Shown in pieces: positions 30,551 through 42,131 of a DNA stretch of 64,000 nt (position 1 is the first letter of the stretch; every line of letters begins with the position of its first letter). The translations under genes and the position numbers were made by a program. Source of the stretch: Collybia mongolica (taxonomy: Eukaryota > Basidiomycota > Agaricomycetes > Agaricales > Clitocybaceae). The stretch lies in the NCBI GenBank assembly GCA_013420905.1, contig JAAXNY010000004.1, positions 2,232,001 to 2,296,000 on the forward strand, written 5' to 3'. The notes beneath the pieces are model-generated. The model did not search any database. It worked only from the letters and a program-made list of their open reading frames with translations, and was not told the DNA's origin.

Positions 30551-33260
30551 TCAATCGTGTACATACCCTGATTGTTGATTTCCTGTGATTCCGGGGTACA
30601 CTCGGATGAACCCCACTGTTGCCTCACTGAAACTTTGCAATGCTAGCAATAGCAAACAGTGAACGAGGTGGCTTAGTAATTCACGTTCTGGTACTGTACT
30701 ATTCAAATTTACATCACTTCTAGACAAAAAGACATCTCTGAGTTCCTTGTGACCAAAATTCTTTTTATCAGTAGGGTGTCTATAACCTGTTATGATAAAA
30801 TCTCCATTCTCATCTTCAGCAATTTCTATGACTAAGCTCTCCTCATTCATTTTGGATTAATTCATTGAAGGCTGAAAATCCTACTCTGGTTGTCTTTTCA
30901 AAAAAGTTTAGGTGGTGATTCTTTAGCATGAGTAGGGATAGTACACCTCTGTCCTGTGTTAGGGTCTGTAATAGTGACTAATTGTCCCCCATCTCTAGCA
31001 TTCTTGATCTGACTTTCCATGAGTGTATCAAATGGTCTTCTTTATATGCTGGCAAATTTATGATATGTACTTGTAGGTAACACCATGTCATTAAACAAGA
31101 AATGGATGTTGTGCACTAGGCCTGCAGTCTTCTCTACTTGCTTAATAGCACTCTGCATGTGTATGACAATGTCTGGATCCCAGGAAATATCTAAATCTAA
31201 AGCTGTTTGCTTAGCCACAGATACTATTTGAAATCCCCTATCTAATAAAAATTCCTCTGTTCCAACACCATTAATCACTGGATATACTGCATGCAGAGAG
31301 ACTGACTCTTTTGCTACATACAATTGCTTAGGTTCTTCCCCAGCTGGTAAGGACTCTAAATAATGTAAGACTAGGTATCCACAAATTATTGATCCCTTAG
31401 GTATTCTGCCATGGTCATATTCCAAAATGAAGGAAGACTGAAAAGGGATTGACTCCACTGGTAGTACATCATGTCTAAGGTAGTTGTCATCCAATTCCTG
31501 ATCTCCTCTGAGGGTAAAGAGCCTTCATCATCTGTTTTGTTTACTTGCAAGTTAGAATCCCTTTGGATAAGGGATTTGCATCTTGCAGTTACAATATATT
31601 TTATTCCATCTCTAATAGCTTTTGATGAGCCCATTAACTCTCCCATAGTCAATGTAATAGGATTGTTTAACACTTTTGCAATTATATCACTACCTTTATT
31701 TTTAACTTCTATCAGGGACTTAGTTTCATAAGCAGGACTGCACTTCAGATTAAAAATAAATAGCAGATCAACTAGTTCAGGGTTGTTTTCTATTCTCCAT
31801 GGTATGTATGGTACTGTGGGTATATCAATATAGGGCATTGCTTTCTGTAAGGATGACTTTACTGGTGGTTCAACAATTTTTACTTTCTTTTTCTTAGGAG
31901 GCTGTGCTACTGGCTCCTTCTCACTACTACTTTCACTACTTTCTGAATCATTGCTAATACTTACTTAGTAACTATTTTTATTTCTGTTCAGGTCCTCAGG
32001 CTGTGTGACCTAGTTGTAGGTCTAGCATGCTCCTTAGCCTCTTTCATCAGACCTAATTGAAATCCAACTCCTTAACCTTATTCTGGTTATTAAGTTCTGT
32101 CACCTGCCCTAATAATGCACTCATTTGAGCTTGTAAGGCTACTATGTCAGGGTTCAGCATTCTCTTTGTAGCAGTACTGTATTTATTGTTTATATAATCC
32201 TGTTTCTGCATCTGAGGTGGTACTGGCAGTGCAGCTTGTGCACTTTGTTGTCCTAATATTTGTTGTGCTTGAAATTGGGCCATTTGTGCTATTATAGCTT
32301 TAGCTTTTTAAGGTTCCATTATCATTACTATTTTCTACTGAACTCTTTGACTGATGCATAACTGATAATACTCCTGGAGTTGGTCCTTCTGTTACATCCC
32401 TGTAATAAAGGGCAGCAACTTTCTTTGAATACAAGTGCTCCACTTTATCTTTTAGCAATACAGTTTCTGGTTCCCTTGGAATATATAATCTTCTGGTAGA
32501 CATACACCTCCATTTGCATTTGTCTTTATCTTTCCTTCCTCAAAGTGTTTCTGTTTCTCTGGCCAGGCCATTATGAAATGTCCAGGTGTGAAACAGTAAT
32601 GACACTTATATGCATTAGATCATTGAGGTTGACCTTCTTTTAAGTTTTCCATACTGATTTTGATACTGATGCTGCTGAGGAGCACTACTCACTGCATAGT
32701 TTGGAACAGTCACTTGTTGTAGTGCCTTCATCACATCCTCAAATCCACTCTTTGAATTCTTCTCATTTACTTGGAGATGGTCCAATAAATTAACTATTTG
32801 TTGTTTTATTTTGTCCATCTCTATTTTGATCTTGGGTGTGGCCACTGCTGACATGGTTGTTATAAAATATCTATCTGTATCTGGAATATTCATGTTAGCT
32901 ACACCTTCAGTGATACTGATTGCAGTTGCTATGACTTTATCCAAATTGTACTGATCTCCTTTCCATCACATGAGCACTGCTGCTTCTGCTATAGCATTAG
33001 GATCTGCAAGGTTATTTGCAGTAGTGGCCTGTCCTGCCTGTGTGGCATTAGACTGATTATTCCCCAACAGAGTTAGCCTTCCTTGTACCTGGTACTTATG
33101 TAAACACCTTGTCTAGACACCCCAAGAACTTGGTAACTAATTCTTAGTTAGAGATAATAGGTGGCTTGACTTCTAAAAGCTTCATAGATTCTGCTTTGAA
33201 TTTGCACTTTAGCTTTTTCAGTGCAGCCTCATCTGTTACTCCAATATGTGGGTTAGTATT
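30551..33260 (-). pseudogene. broken Ty3/gypsy-type gag-protease polyprotein
   Basis: Minus-strand fragments in the expected order: gag-like segments (about 33250-32615, with DEAALKKLKCKFNSKAESM and ITTMSAVATPKIKIEMDKIK), a defective zinc knuckle (CHYCFTPGHFIMAW, last Cys replaced by Trp), linker pieces (32503-32053), a DUF4100-like region (31838-31386, LVDLLFIFNLKCSP), a retropepsin-like domain (31494-31042: EEFLLDRGFQIVSVAKQTAL, DPDIVIHMQSA, FLFNDMVLP), and SQIKNARDGGQLVTITDPNT. The protease active site reads DRG instead of DSG/DTG. Reverse transcriptase, RNase H and integrase are missing past about 30850; the final open frame 30850-30551 is of uncertain origin. Multiple stops: inactive. 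Confidence 0.7.
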
Positions 33261-34020
33261 GACAGTTACAAGTCCATCAGAGATGTGAAGCAAAAATGCA
33301 ACAGTCTCTGAACAGGTTCTCTCCTAAAAAGTAAAGGTAGCTCTCAAATCTAATGAAGCTGCCAACAAACCAAGTAGAAAGAAGGGAGAGCTAACACAAG
33401 GTCAGAGAGCAAAAGTGATGAAAATGAGTGAATAAACAAGGTTACAAAGTGGCTTATAATCTGTTTGACTGAATATACCTCTTTGGGCTGTGCAAAGTAA
33501 GCAAATTTCAATACTGAAGATGTGATGCCTTTAGAGAGTGTACAAGTCTGGAAAGCATTTTGAATGTGAATGAGAGTGGTTTTAAATGTAAAGTGAAGGG
33601 GAATGTAAAGTTATTTTTCTCTGCAGCAAAGTGCAGAGATTTTACAGTATTAGTAGCCACTACTTGGTAGGGGAATCCTTAGATTGATCTCTTAGGATTT
33701 CCCCTATCAGATGAGTAGCCTAGACTTGTACTTATGACAATATACTTAGGATTTCCCCTATCAGTTGGAAGTTGGCCAACTTGTGATTGTGTGCACTTTG
33801 ACTTAGGGTTGCCCTGACAGTAGATCAATCTCACCACACAGAGACCAATCTGTGTGCCCTTGCCCACCATAGCAAGATATGGAGCTCAGAGCAACTTGGA
33901 GCATGACACTGACTCCACTATAACCACACACAACCATCCCTCTCCCACCCCCCAATCACTCCAACTTGCCTCATTTCAATATTGCAATGGATGCACCACC
34001 CCAGGAAGACCTGTGATTGT
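33261..34020. repeat. spacer between head-to-head retroelement fragments, LTR-like
   Basis: No coding evidence. The word TTAGGATTTCCCCTATCAG occurs at about 33690-33710 and again at about 33749-33767, with a weaker copy near 33805, so a tandem unit of about 60 bp is present. Position upstream of both gag starts suggests LTR or leader sequence, but TG...CA ends and a primer-binding site were not identified. Confidence 0.4.
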
Positions 34021-34029
34021 AAATTAACA

Positions 34030-35915
34030 CAATGGTTGAGATGATCTGGCTGCAGTTGGAGCAGCTGAAAATGCTCCAACAACATGTCTCCATGTTTGTA
34101 AATGGTGCCACACAACCTGTAGATACCTCACCACCCACATTGATACCTCCACTGCATGATCAGGAGCCCATTCAATGATCATTGCTCCAGTCAGCATTAC
34201 CAAATGACTTTGACAGCCAACACAAATACAGACATACATTTCTGAACATGTGTGAACTGTATATACAGCTTGTACTACATCAGTTTGCAAACAAGCTTGT
34301 ACAAATCCAATGGGCCTTTACATTCATGAAGACTGGCCATGCATATTCATTTGCTGATTGTGCACTCCAATACAAACAATTGAAAGGCCTTCCCCTATAC
34401 CACTCTTGGGAAGTGTTCTGATCAGACTTCACAAAGCACTCCTTTGTTCAGAGTCAAGTCCAGCATGCAATCACACAATTGGAGACAAGTGACTACCACC
34501 AGGGAACACAATCCACTGATGAGTACACTGACAAATTCCAAAACCTCATCAATCAAGCAGGCTACACTGAGGGACTCACCCTTGTTATCAAATATCACAA
34601 GGGCCTTACAGCCAACATCCAGACACAGGTAGCAACAATGATGACAGGCTGACCTGCTAACAATGACATTGAGGCATGGCATGCAGTGGCAAACATGTGT
34701 GATGAAAACTGCATTATCAATGCAGCTTTCCTGAGTACAAACCTGAAGCCTACAGGCCCTCATCAAGCCTTGTCAACCCCATGACCAATTCCAAGACAAA
34801 TCTGATGTTGACCTATGCACTGGCCTTCAACATCAGGCCACTCCTGCTGGCACCACCCATTCCAACACCCATCCAAACTGTCCCAGCACCAGTCCCTATG
34901 GATGTTGATGCAATGTGATGACAATCTGGTAATTTGGCACTCTGCTACCATTGTGGACAGAGTGGCCACATGAAACATGACTGCCCACACTGGTATGACA
35001 CATAGTTCATGACAACAGACAAAGTCAATGACTATGTGCAGGAAATCCTCACTGCCATGGACATGTGAGCTGCAGAGACAACACCAGTCAGCATGCTGGA
35101 AGTTGAAGAGAATGTGCAGTGTTTTGCAATGGGCAGTAAGCCCCCACTGTCCTCTGTAAATATATTTGCTTGCCTACCCATTGAAAATACATCAGTAGAT
35201 GTCAAGGTCTACCCCTTGTTAGCCATCAAACAGGCTGAGTTGGTCAAGTTCTTGGACAAAAACTTGAAGTCAGGACACATCTGACTGTCAAAATTGCTGA
35301 TGGCCTCACCCTTCTTCTTTGTCAAGAAGAAGGATGGCACCCTCCAGCCCATTCAGGACTACTGTGCATTGAACATGCTGATGGTGAAGAACAAGTACCC
35401 CTTGCTGCTCATCTCCAATCTGATCAACCAATTGAGGTGTGAAGTACTTCACCAAGATGGATGTCAGGTGGGGATACAACAATATGTGTATCAAAGACAG
35501 TGACAAGTGGAAGGCAGTGTTCCAGACAAACTGCTCGTGATGTTCTTTGGCCTGATGAACAGCCCAGCAACATTCCAGACAATGATGAACAAGATCTTCC
35601 ACAATCTGATCATGAGGGTGTTGTCTGCATCTACATGGACAATATCCTGGTCTACATGTGTACCCTCAACAAACACTGGCATGTCACCTGACTTGTTGTA
35701 GAGCAGCTTTGACAACACAAGCTCTACCTCTGACTTGACAAGTGCAAATTCAAGAAAATGTGCATTGAGTATCTCAGTTTGATCATATTGGAGGGACAGG
35801 CCAAAATGGATCCTGTCAAAGTTGCAGGTGTTGCAGACTGGCCAGCACCCAAGACAAAGAAAGAAGTTCAATCTTTCTTGGGTTTTGTCAACTTCTATTG
35901 GTTGGTTCTTCCAGG
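34030..35915 (+). pseudogene. broken Ty3/gypsy gag-pol (gag to reverse transcriptase)
   Basis: Plus-strand relic. Gag (about 34180-34760) reads FLNMCELYIQLVLHQF, KTGHAYSFADCALQYKQLKG and DEYTDKFQNLINQAGYTEGL. An intact CCHC knuckle follows near 34935-34990 (CYHCGQSGHMKHDC). The reverse transcriptase (about 35190-35910) has [60 protein letters not shown], the catalytic box as YMDN instead of YLDD, and VQSFLGFVNFYW. It stops there; RNase H and integrase are absent. Stops and shifts occur throughout (for example TGA at 35281 and 35734). Inactive fragment. Confidence 0.8.
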
Positions 35916-36407
35916 CTGAGGTAAACCACACACAGTCTATATACAGACCATTGTGGGAATGATATCTTGGGGTAGGCATGTTAATGAGCTTAGAATCAAG
36001 CAAAATGTGTCCAACATTGTTAAGATAATGTTGAGGCTCATGGCTGATGCAAAAACTTTGCTTACTCGGTTGAGGTGTAGCCATCTGATGCCGTTTGCCA
36101 ACACAACCCACAACAGTTTCCTTATTTGGGGGGGGGGGGAGGGGGCCTCGGCTATGATGTCCAGGATCGGAAGATCTGACACCTCTCGGTATCGACACTA
36201 CAAACACCGTCACCGAGCCGCTGCAGCCGTAAAGCGACCTTTATTATATCCAAAATAGATGTTATCCCACTAATAGACAAATTAAGGTCACTAACATTAT
36301 AGTAAGATAATAATGATAGTATATACTCGGAATGATTATGATGCAAGGGAGATACATAACTCCCCCTCCAGGGTCACCCAAAAGCAGAGAATACGAAGAA
36401 TCTAAGC
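35916..36407. other. retroelement-to-host junction with possible LTR fragment
   Basis: No supported gene. After the reverse transcriptase relic the sequence changes abruptly near 35920. A poly-G run lies at 36129-36137. On the minus strand GGATATAATAAAGGTCGC (about 36230-36250) resembles an LTR promoter with TATA and leader, but no second LTR or boundary repeat is visible. Confidence 0.3.
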
Positions 36408-39184
36408 TTACAGTAGACGGGTTATCACCCCAAGGCCCTGGAACCATCATCAATGATGAAGCTTTAGGAAATCCCCAGAATGCAGAAGCATACCTTGGTC
36501 TTTCCCTCACGAAATAACAATTTCATCCCTTCTTTGACAAACTCCGGATGTGAGATAAATTCAAATTGGACTGTTGCGCGATCGCCTGTCCGTAGAACGC
36601 CCTGGGGGTGGTCCATACTAAGTATTCGAACGGTCTGGCGAACCGCCTGTAGAATACTAAATATTATTGGTCCATTAGCCCGGAGGAGCGACAGTGCGTA
36701 CCCCACAATGCAACATTGCCTATGGGGGCCAGATCAGAGGAAACTATGAACAGATGAGTGGAGGTAAGCGTACTTGATAGTTTTTCTGAAGTGTTGTGTT
36801 GTGGCTAAATCGTAGATTGTGATAACGTTTGCGTTGGAATTTAACGTTGGAGTTTGATGAACGAAGAACTTACTATAAAATCAGCACTTGTCCCTCAAAC
36901 TGCCTAACAGCTATGGTTGATGGTAAATTTCAATGAAACCCAAACTTTCTTGCTAACTCACCACGAGGTAGTACATCCGACTTGTGGACCAGAACCATCC
37001 CCTTCCGAACGGCAGCGCGGCGTACACGCTTCAGCGCAAGCGATACACATTGACCCGCCTCTGCAACAGCAACGGGTGCCCTAGATCTACCCATCAATTC
37101 TTGATCAATTTAACTGATGAGGTGAAGGACGTAATCTGAGTCCAGGGAGGGAAGGGCCGTATATAATCCACTCCCGATATATTAGAGAAAAGAGCTCATG
37201 GCACTCACCTCTTCCTTTGCATGCTTTTTACTATTGTTGTCTGGTAGTTACCGTTTGAATCTGGGCCTAATAACACTGCGTCACCGGATTTGACGATCCC
37301 TGAATTTATAATTCCATTGACAACGGTCCCCACATATGGCACGGACCAAACTTCAGTTACAGAAAACTACCAGGATATTAGAAGTTTTCAGCAATGACAA
37401 CATATATACATGCCTCCAAAGGTTGGTTCACAGCAAACTTTTCGTCATCTGCCTCACTGGACGGCAATAAGTTTAAGAAGGTACGGACCTGAACATCGCT
37501 TTCAGCAATGATAATATGATGTGAGCTCTTATATCTTACAAAGTCAAGACCTTCGCCCGTCACATTTGATATTTGGAATATTGGACATAACCTGTGTGAT
37601 GTCATGTTTATGCAAAGCACGGCATAAATCTGCTTACCGCTCAGAGAAAGATGTGGATATCTCAACGGCAGTTTCCATAGAACGAACGAAAACAGGAGTT
37701 TTTCTTCAAAAAGAGAGTCAGAGGCTGCTTCTAACATGCATTGATATTACGAACCTGCATCCTGGGCTCTTTAATATTTTGACTACTTGTTTGATCGTCT
37801 CGGCCATTTTATTGGGTGGAGTCATATCGATCTGGGCATGAGCGGGCAATTAGACAGTGTGAACGTTACTATGCATTTTTACCTTTGTTATGCAGACGAC
37901 AACGGGGACGCTCAAAGCAAGAGCAATCGCGAGGTGTTCTTTCGACATTCCGATTAAGCCAGCATTGGCCCCCACTATAAGAATAACGCAGGAGGGAGCC
38001 CCTGATGTTAACCCATAAAGGGTGGTCTTCAGATACCGCTCATGACCGGCCAGGTCTAAAGGTGTCCGTTAGTCCTACGACTGACATAATGACACTCAGC
38101 CCAGGCAACTTGCCTATAAAAGAAACTATTTTTGCAGCCTGAATTGATATTTCTTCCCAACCGAGCTTTTCTCGTCGAACAGTATCTGGATCATGCGAAT
38201 TGACTATGTTTGGAAGTATTGGAGCACCTGATGGGCCAAAACCAAGGATCTAAGGATACCGTGATTTGCTGGGGTGGCCTACATCAGTAGGTCAAGTGTA
38301 TCTTACCTCCATACCAACACTAGAAGTCCGACCAGTCTCAATTTCGTGTTTGTGACGGAATAATGCAACGCGCGCCCGGCCCCTCCCGTCGTCCAAAGAA
38401 CCTAGTGATGACTTGAGAGGATAATGGAAGACTTATGAGTAGGTCTACCTCGCGTTAAAACACCTAAAGTTGTGGATTTTCCACTGTCAACATTTCCTAC
38501 TACGGCACAGCGAACCTCGGGAGTCAAGGACACGTTCGGTGGAGGTAATCTTAGTAGTAAGGAGATTCGCGGATGTCGTAGTCGCCTCTCGAAAAGTACT
38601 GAGGTCTGACAGTTCCGATTCAAGAACATTAAAACCCCGAGAAAGCAACGACTGACCTTTCCTCCAACTTCTTCGACTGTTCTGGTAATCGTTTCCTTTA
38701 GCAAATCTAATTCATCTTCCGTTTTGGGAACACCGGCCCAACTGTTTGAATCATCGGAGAGGTCTCCGGCGAAAAGTTGGGTGTGCTGAGGTTGCTCGCC
38801 AATTCGTAGAACGTACTCTCCACGATGCTGCGTGATAAGTGCAGCAATCATGTCCCTGGCAGATTCGTGATCTGCGGACGCCTTGGATAGTAGTAGCGCC
38901 TGACCAAGCATGGTCGTTAATTAATAACGCAAGCTATGAAGGCAGGTTGTGGAGTGCACCAGAATCTTTGCTTCGATTTCTAGCATTCCGGTGCGGCCGG
39001 TTATATGGGTATCATATGGGTCATCTGAGTCTGCCTTCGATTTCACTTTAGATAAGTTGATTTTGTTATCTTTCTCCTTCTCTTTATCCACTGGGCTGTT
39101 GGTTGATGTTTGATTTCGCTGCTTGTGGAGTTCTCGAGTATGTATTTCCTCAATCTCAGTCTGGAATGTTCGTAGACTGGTCAT
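36408..39184 (-). CDS. GTPBP1/2-like translational GTPase
   Basis: EF-Tu-related GTPase of the GTPBP1 group, cytosolic and linked in animals to tRNA delivery, stalled-ribosome and mRNA quality control. The ATG at 39184 ([19 protein letters not shown]) is preferred over an upstream non-ATG. An intron removes 38969-38909, joining EIEAKIL to [20 protein letters not shown]. Motifs: G1 [12 protein letters not shown] with LGVLTRG; a switch region with [20 protein letters not shown] and VGMEILGFG; G3 [17 protein letters not shown] in the G4 position; [19 protein letters not shown] for G5. Domain 2 gives [15 protein letters not shown]. The C-terminus reads [10 protein letters not shown] joined to GLGVITRLL, stop at 36410-36408, as in the family. 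About 700 residues, many short exons. Divergent from the coiled-coil gene 365 bp away. Confidence 0.9.
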
Positions 39185-39305
39185 TGTGGGCAAGTTGGTA
39201 GGTCAAAAGAACAAGGGAAACCTTGGGTATTTGAGGCAACCTGCTTCAACGAGTCAAGGTAAGTCAAGACGGTGACGTGACAGGCTGTGTGACGCTTGTT
39301 GGTCC

Positions 39306-39329
39306 CAAATCTAATCTAATCTAATCTAT
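39306..39329. repeat. pentanucleotide (TAATC) microsatellite in divergent promoter
   Basis: About four tandem AATCT units between the GTPase and coiled-coil genes. Short enough to be incidental. Confidence 0.6.
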
Positions 39330-39549
39330 GATCGGCATGACCACGATCAAATTATCATATTGACCCGAGCCACGTGGGGGTAAAGTTGACGAAAAGTGGA
39401 CCACAATTCGAGCATAAGAGTTAACCTCGACAACAGCACCTTCTGTTTACTACGTCCAACCGTTGAAGGCCGCAACTAGATTGATAATAATTCTCCAAAA
39501 GACAACAAATTCCCTGTCATATCATTAAGCTAACCCCTACTCCCTCAGT

Positions 39550-41681
39550 ATGGCACAAGACTCGATTCTTGAGCCAACAGCAGGCCCCTCGACGACGCGC
39601 ATACGCAAGATCAGTGGCTCCTATCCTGGCATGCTCGATTCAACCCAAATTGGACGACTCCTACGGCATCCCAATTCAACGTTATCATTTGCGTCGTTCG
39701 ACCCTCAGACTGCGTTCGTACAAGATGTACCTGACCTCCGGAAGCTCTCGTTGAAGGAGGAATTATACCGTCCCAAACGCGTCGTGGTGGAAACGTCCCC
39801 GAAAGGAGAGAGCTCTTGGAGATTTGTTCCCGGTGCGCGCAGAGACGAGGACGTTCTTGATGAAGGTCAATGGCCTAGGGTGGTTGACATTTGTGGGTGA
39901 GCAGTGACGAATTTTGGTGAAATTCGCTCCCTTAAGGTTCTAAGCAAAACCCATCAGTGAACTTGTTGAATGCTCACAGGAACAGTGGGATATATACAAG
40001 CTCGACCCACTTTACGAATGTTATGTAAAGTCTTATCCAAGTCTGACTGTCATCTCCCGCCTGGTGACCAAAGATCCTCCCTTGTCACCGATGGGACCCA
40101 AGCGACGCACCAATTCTTCATTCCTGGATAGGAGGGGTTCATCTCTCAAGTTGAAAAAATCAAATCACCAAGAATTCAGGCGTGTCTCTCTTGAGGATGA
40201 CAGAGAAGAGGAAAGCGAAGTGGAGGAAATGATAATAGATGATGGACCCAGTTATTCACGACCAAGGTCTGCTGGCTCCGGCGACAGGGCACGGAGGTTC
40301 AGAGAAGAAATCGAACGTAACAGAAGGAATCGACGTGAAAAGGTGGCACGCCGCGCGGAGAGATTGGCGAGGGAAGAAGAGGACGAGATGAAGTTTCAAT
40401 TTTCAGCCGACCTTCCTGATTCTTTCCACAATGACCCACTAGGTCATGGTGGCAAAAGAAAAGGTGTGACGATAGAGTATGTATATAATTTACTTTGCTG
40501 ACAGCCTACCTGTTATAGTGAACTCATTATTCGACTCTTTGCGGACAAATGGTGATCCGGATTCTATTAGTCCAACTGAAGAAGACAGTAACAGAAATAC
40601 TATGTTCTACACTCACGCCAAACATTCCAAACGTACACGAACTGTATCTCCTGCATCCGCTAAACGAGAACTAGAAGCTAAGCGCATGGAGAGGGAAAGA
40701 CGCAGAAGGGAACGTAGGGAGGATGACTTGAATGCGTGGAGGGGAGAAAGAGATGCGAGATTCTTGAAGGAGTTATATGCTGAGATTGATACCAACGATG
40801 ATGGTGAATCCACTTTCGTCTCAGTTCCTCCCCGCTCAATAGTTGTTTCAGGTTGTCGGGATAGTCCCAGAACTCAGAATATGAGAAGCCCGAGCGCGAA
40901 TAATGATGACACTCCCCAGGCGAGCCCGGAGCGAGATATCGCAAGGGAAGCAGCGATCGCAGAATCACGCCGAAAACTTGCGGAGCTGGAAGCTGACAGA
41001 CCCTTATGGGAGTCAGAAGCGAAGAAACGGTTGGCGCGGGAAAAGGAGGATGCAGAATTGTCAAAGGCCGAAGCCGAGGCTGAACACCGTTCTACCTTGC
41101 GCGCTGAGGCGGAGCGTCGAGAGAAATTAGAGCGCGCCAAACGTGAAACCGCCAAACGCGAGGAGACCCTTAGAAGGGAGAAGGAGGAAATAGCCCAGCG
41201 AGAAAGGGAGAGGCGTCAACGACAGCAGCGTTGGAATTACGGCCCCTGGACTGAGAAACGAGCACTTGAACGGTACCGGGCCTTGAGCGAGACCTTTGAT
41301 ACAACCAAATTTTCAGCAACTGAGCCATTAACGTCAGATTGCATCCCTTGGCCAGTTCTACAATCACCGTCCACCTTCTCTGTCGAGGATGTTAGTTGGG
41401 CAACGGTGGAGAAGTTCTTTGAAGTTGTAAGGGGACACATGCGCTCTCAAGACTTCAAACTCTTTGTCGAGAAGAGCCATCGCAGGTTTCATCCTGACAG
41501 ATGGAGAAGTAGATCACTTTTGAAAAGTGTCGTTGATGAAACAGAGAGAGGATGTATGGAAGTTGGTGCGTTCCCATTTATTCTTTAGAATTGAATAATT
41601 CATTGACAAGCATGGTCAGCGGCCAATACTGTAGCACAAGCGCTTACACCGTTGTGGCGTGAGCTCACAGGTCGAGGTTGA
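39550..41681 (+). CDS. charged coiled-coil protein with J-domain-like HPDRW C-terminus
   Basis: Five or so exons starting ATG 39550 (MAQDSILEPTAGPSTTRIRK) and ending RELTGRG at 41679-41681; the last intron (41565-41620) uses GTGCGT and restores the frame. The N-terminal third is conserved-looking and globular (GMLDSTQIGRLLRHPNSTL; EQWDIYKLDPLYECYVKSYP). The middle (about residues 170-480) is a long Arg/Glu-rich coiled coil. The C-terminal 110 residues read RYRALSETFDTTKF, DCIPWPVLQSP, VEKFFEVVRGH and RRFHPDRW, followed by VAQALTPLWREL. RFHPDRW with the preceding helix resembles the J-like end of NFKBIL1-type proteins. Function not established; a nuclear or RNA-related role is possible from the composition. 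Moderate confidence in exact exon borders. Confidence 0.75.
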
Positions 41682-42131
41682 ACGACATTCCAATCTGCTG
41701 CTGTATTGCTGAGTTCTGTTATATACGGTCCAAAGTCTTAAGGGCAAAAAGCTATTCAGGCGTAGCTTCAGGATGTATCATGTAAATCATTCACCTTACT
41801 GCTGTACATGTTGCGTGGATATTATATACTATATATTAGTTCAATATTTGTCTTAAGGTGTGATGCAGTCTGGCACATGATGCATGATGCATGGCGCATG
41901 ACAGTCCGAAATAATACTTGTCGTCCTGGCTGAACAGCCTCTCAGCAGCCTTTAAGGTTACCGGTTCACTGCTCACCATCACTGACCTTGCTCTCTGCAT
42001 CGTCCTTTCTCAAGTGGCTCTAAGGGTTACTTTGTTTTGCGTTGCGTCTTGTCGCCATTACGGCGTATATAAGACACGCGTTGTCCGTCTATGATAAGTC
42101 ACAATCAGCTTCAAATCAGCCACACCCAACA
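41682..42131. other. intergenic, 3' end and promoter
   Basis: 450 bp with no supported gene. Contains a GATGCATGATGCATGGCGCATGA cluster (about 41878-41900), a short imperfect repeat of unknown meaning, and the promoter of the RING gene. An upstream non-ATG extension of the RING frame to 42042 is open but not needed. Confidence 0.35.

Noticed and set aside
40678..41064. 128-codon minus frame opposite the coiled-coil gene
   Set aside because: Shadow of the repetitive Arg/Glu codons on the plus strand.
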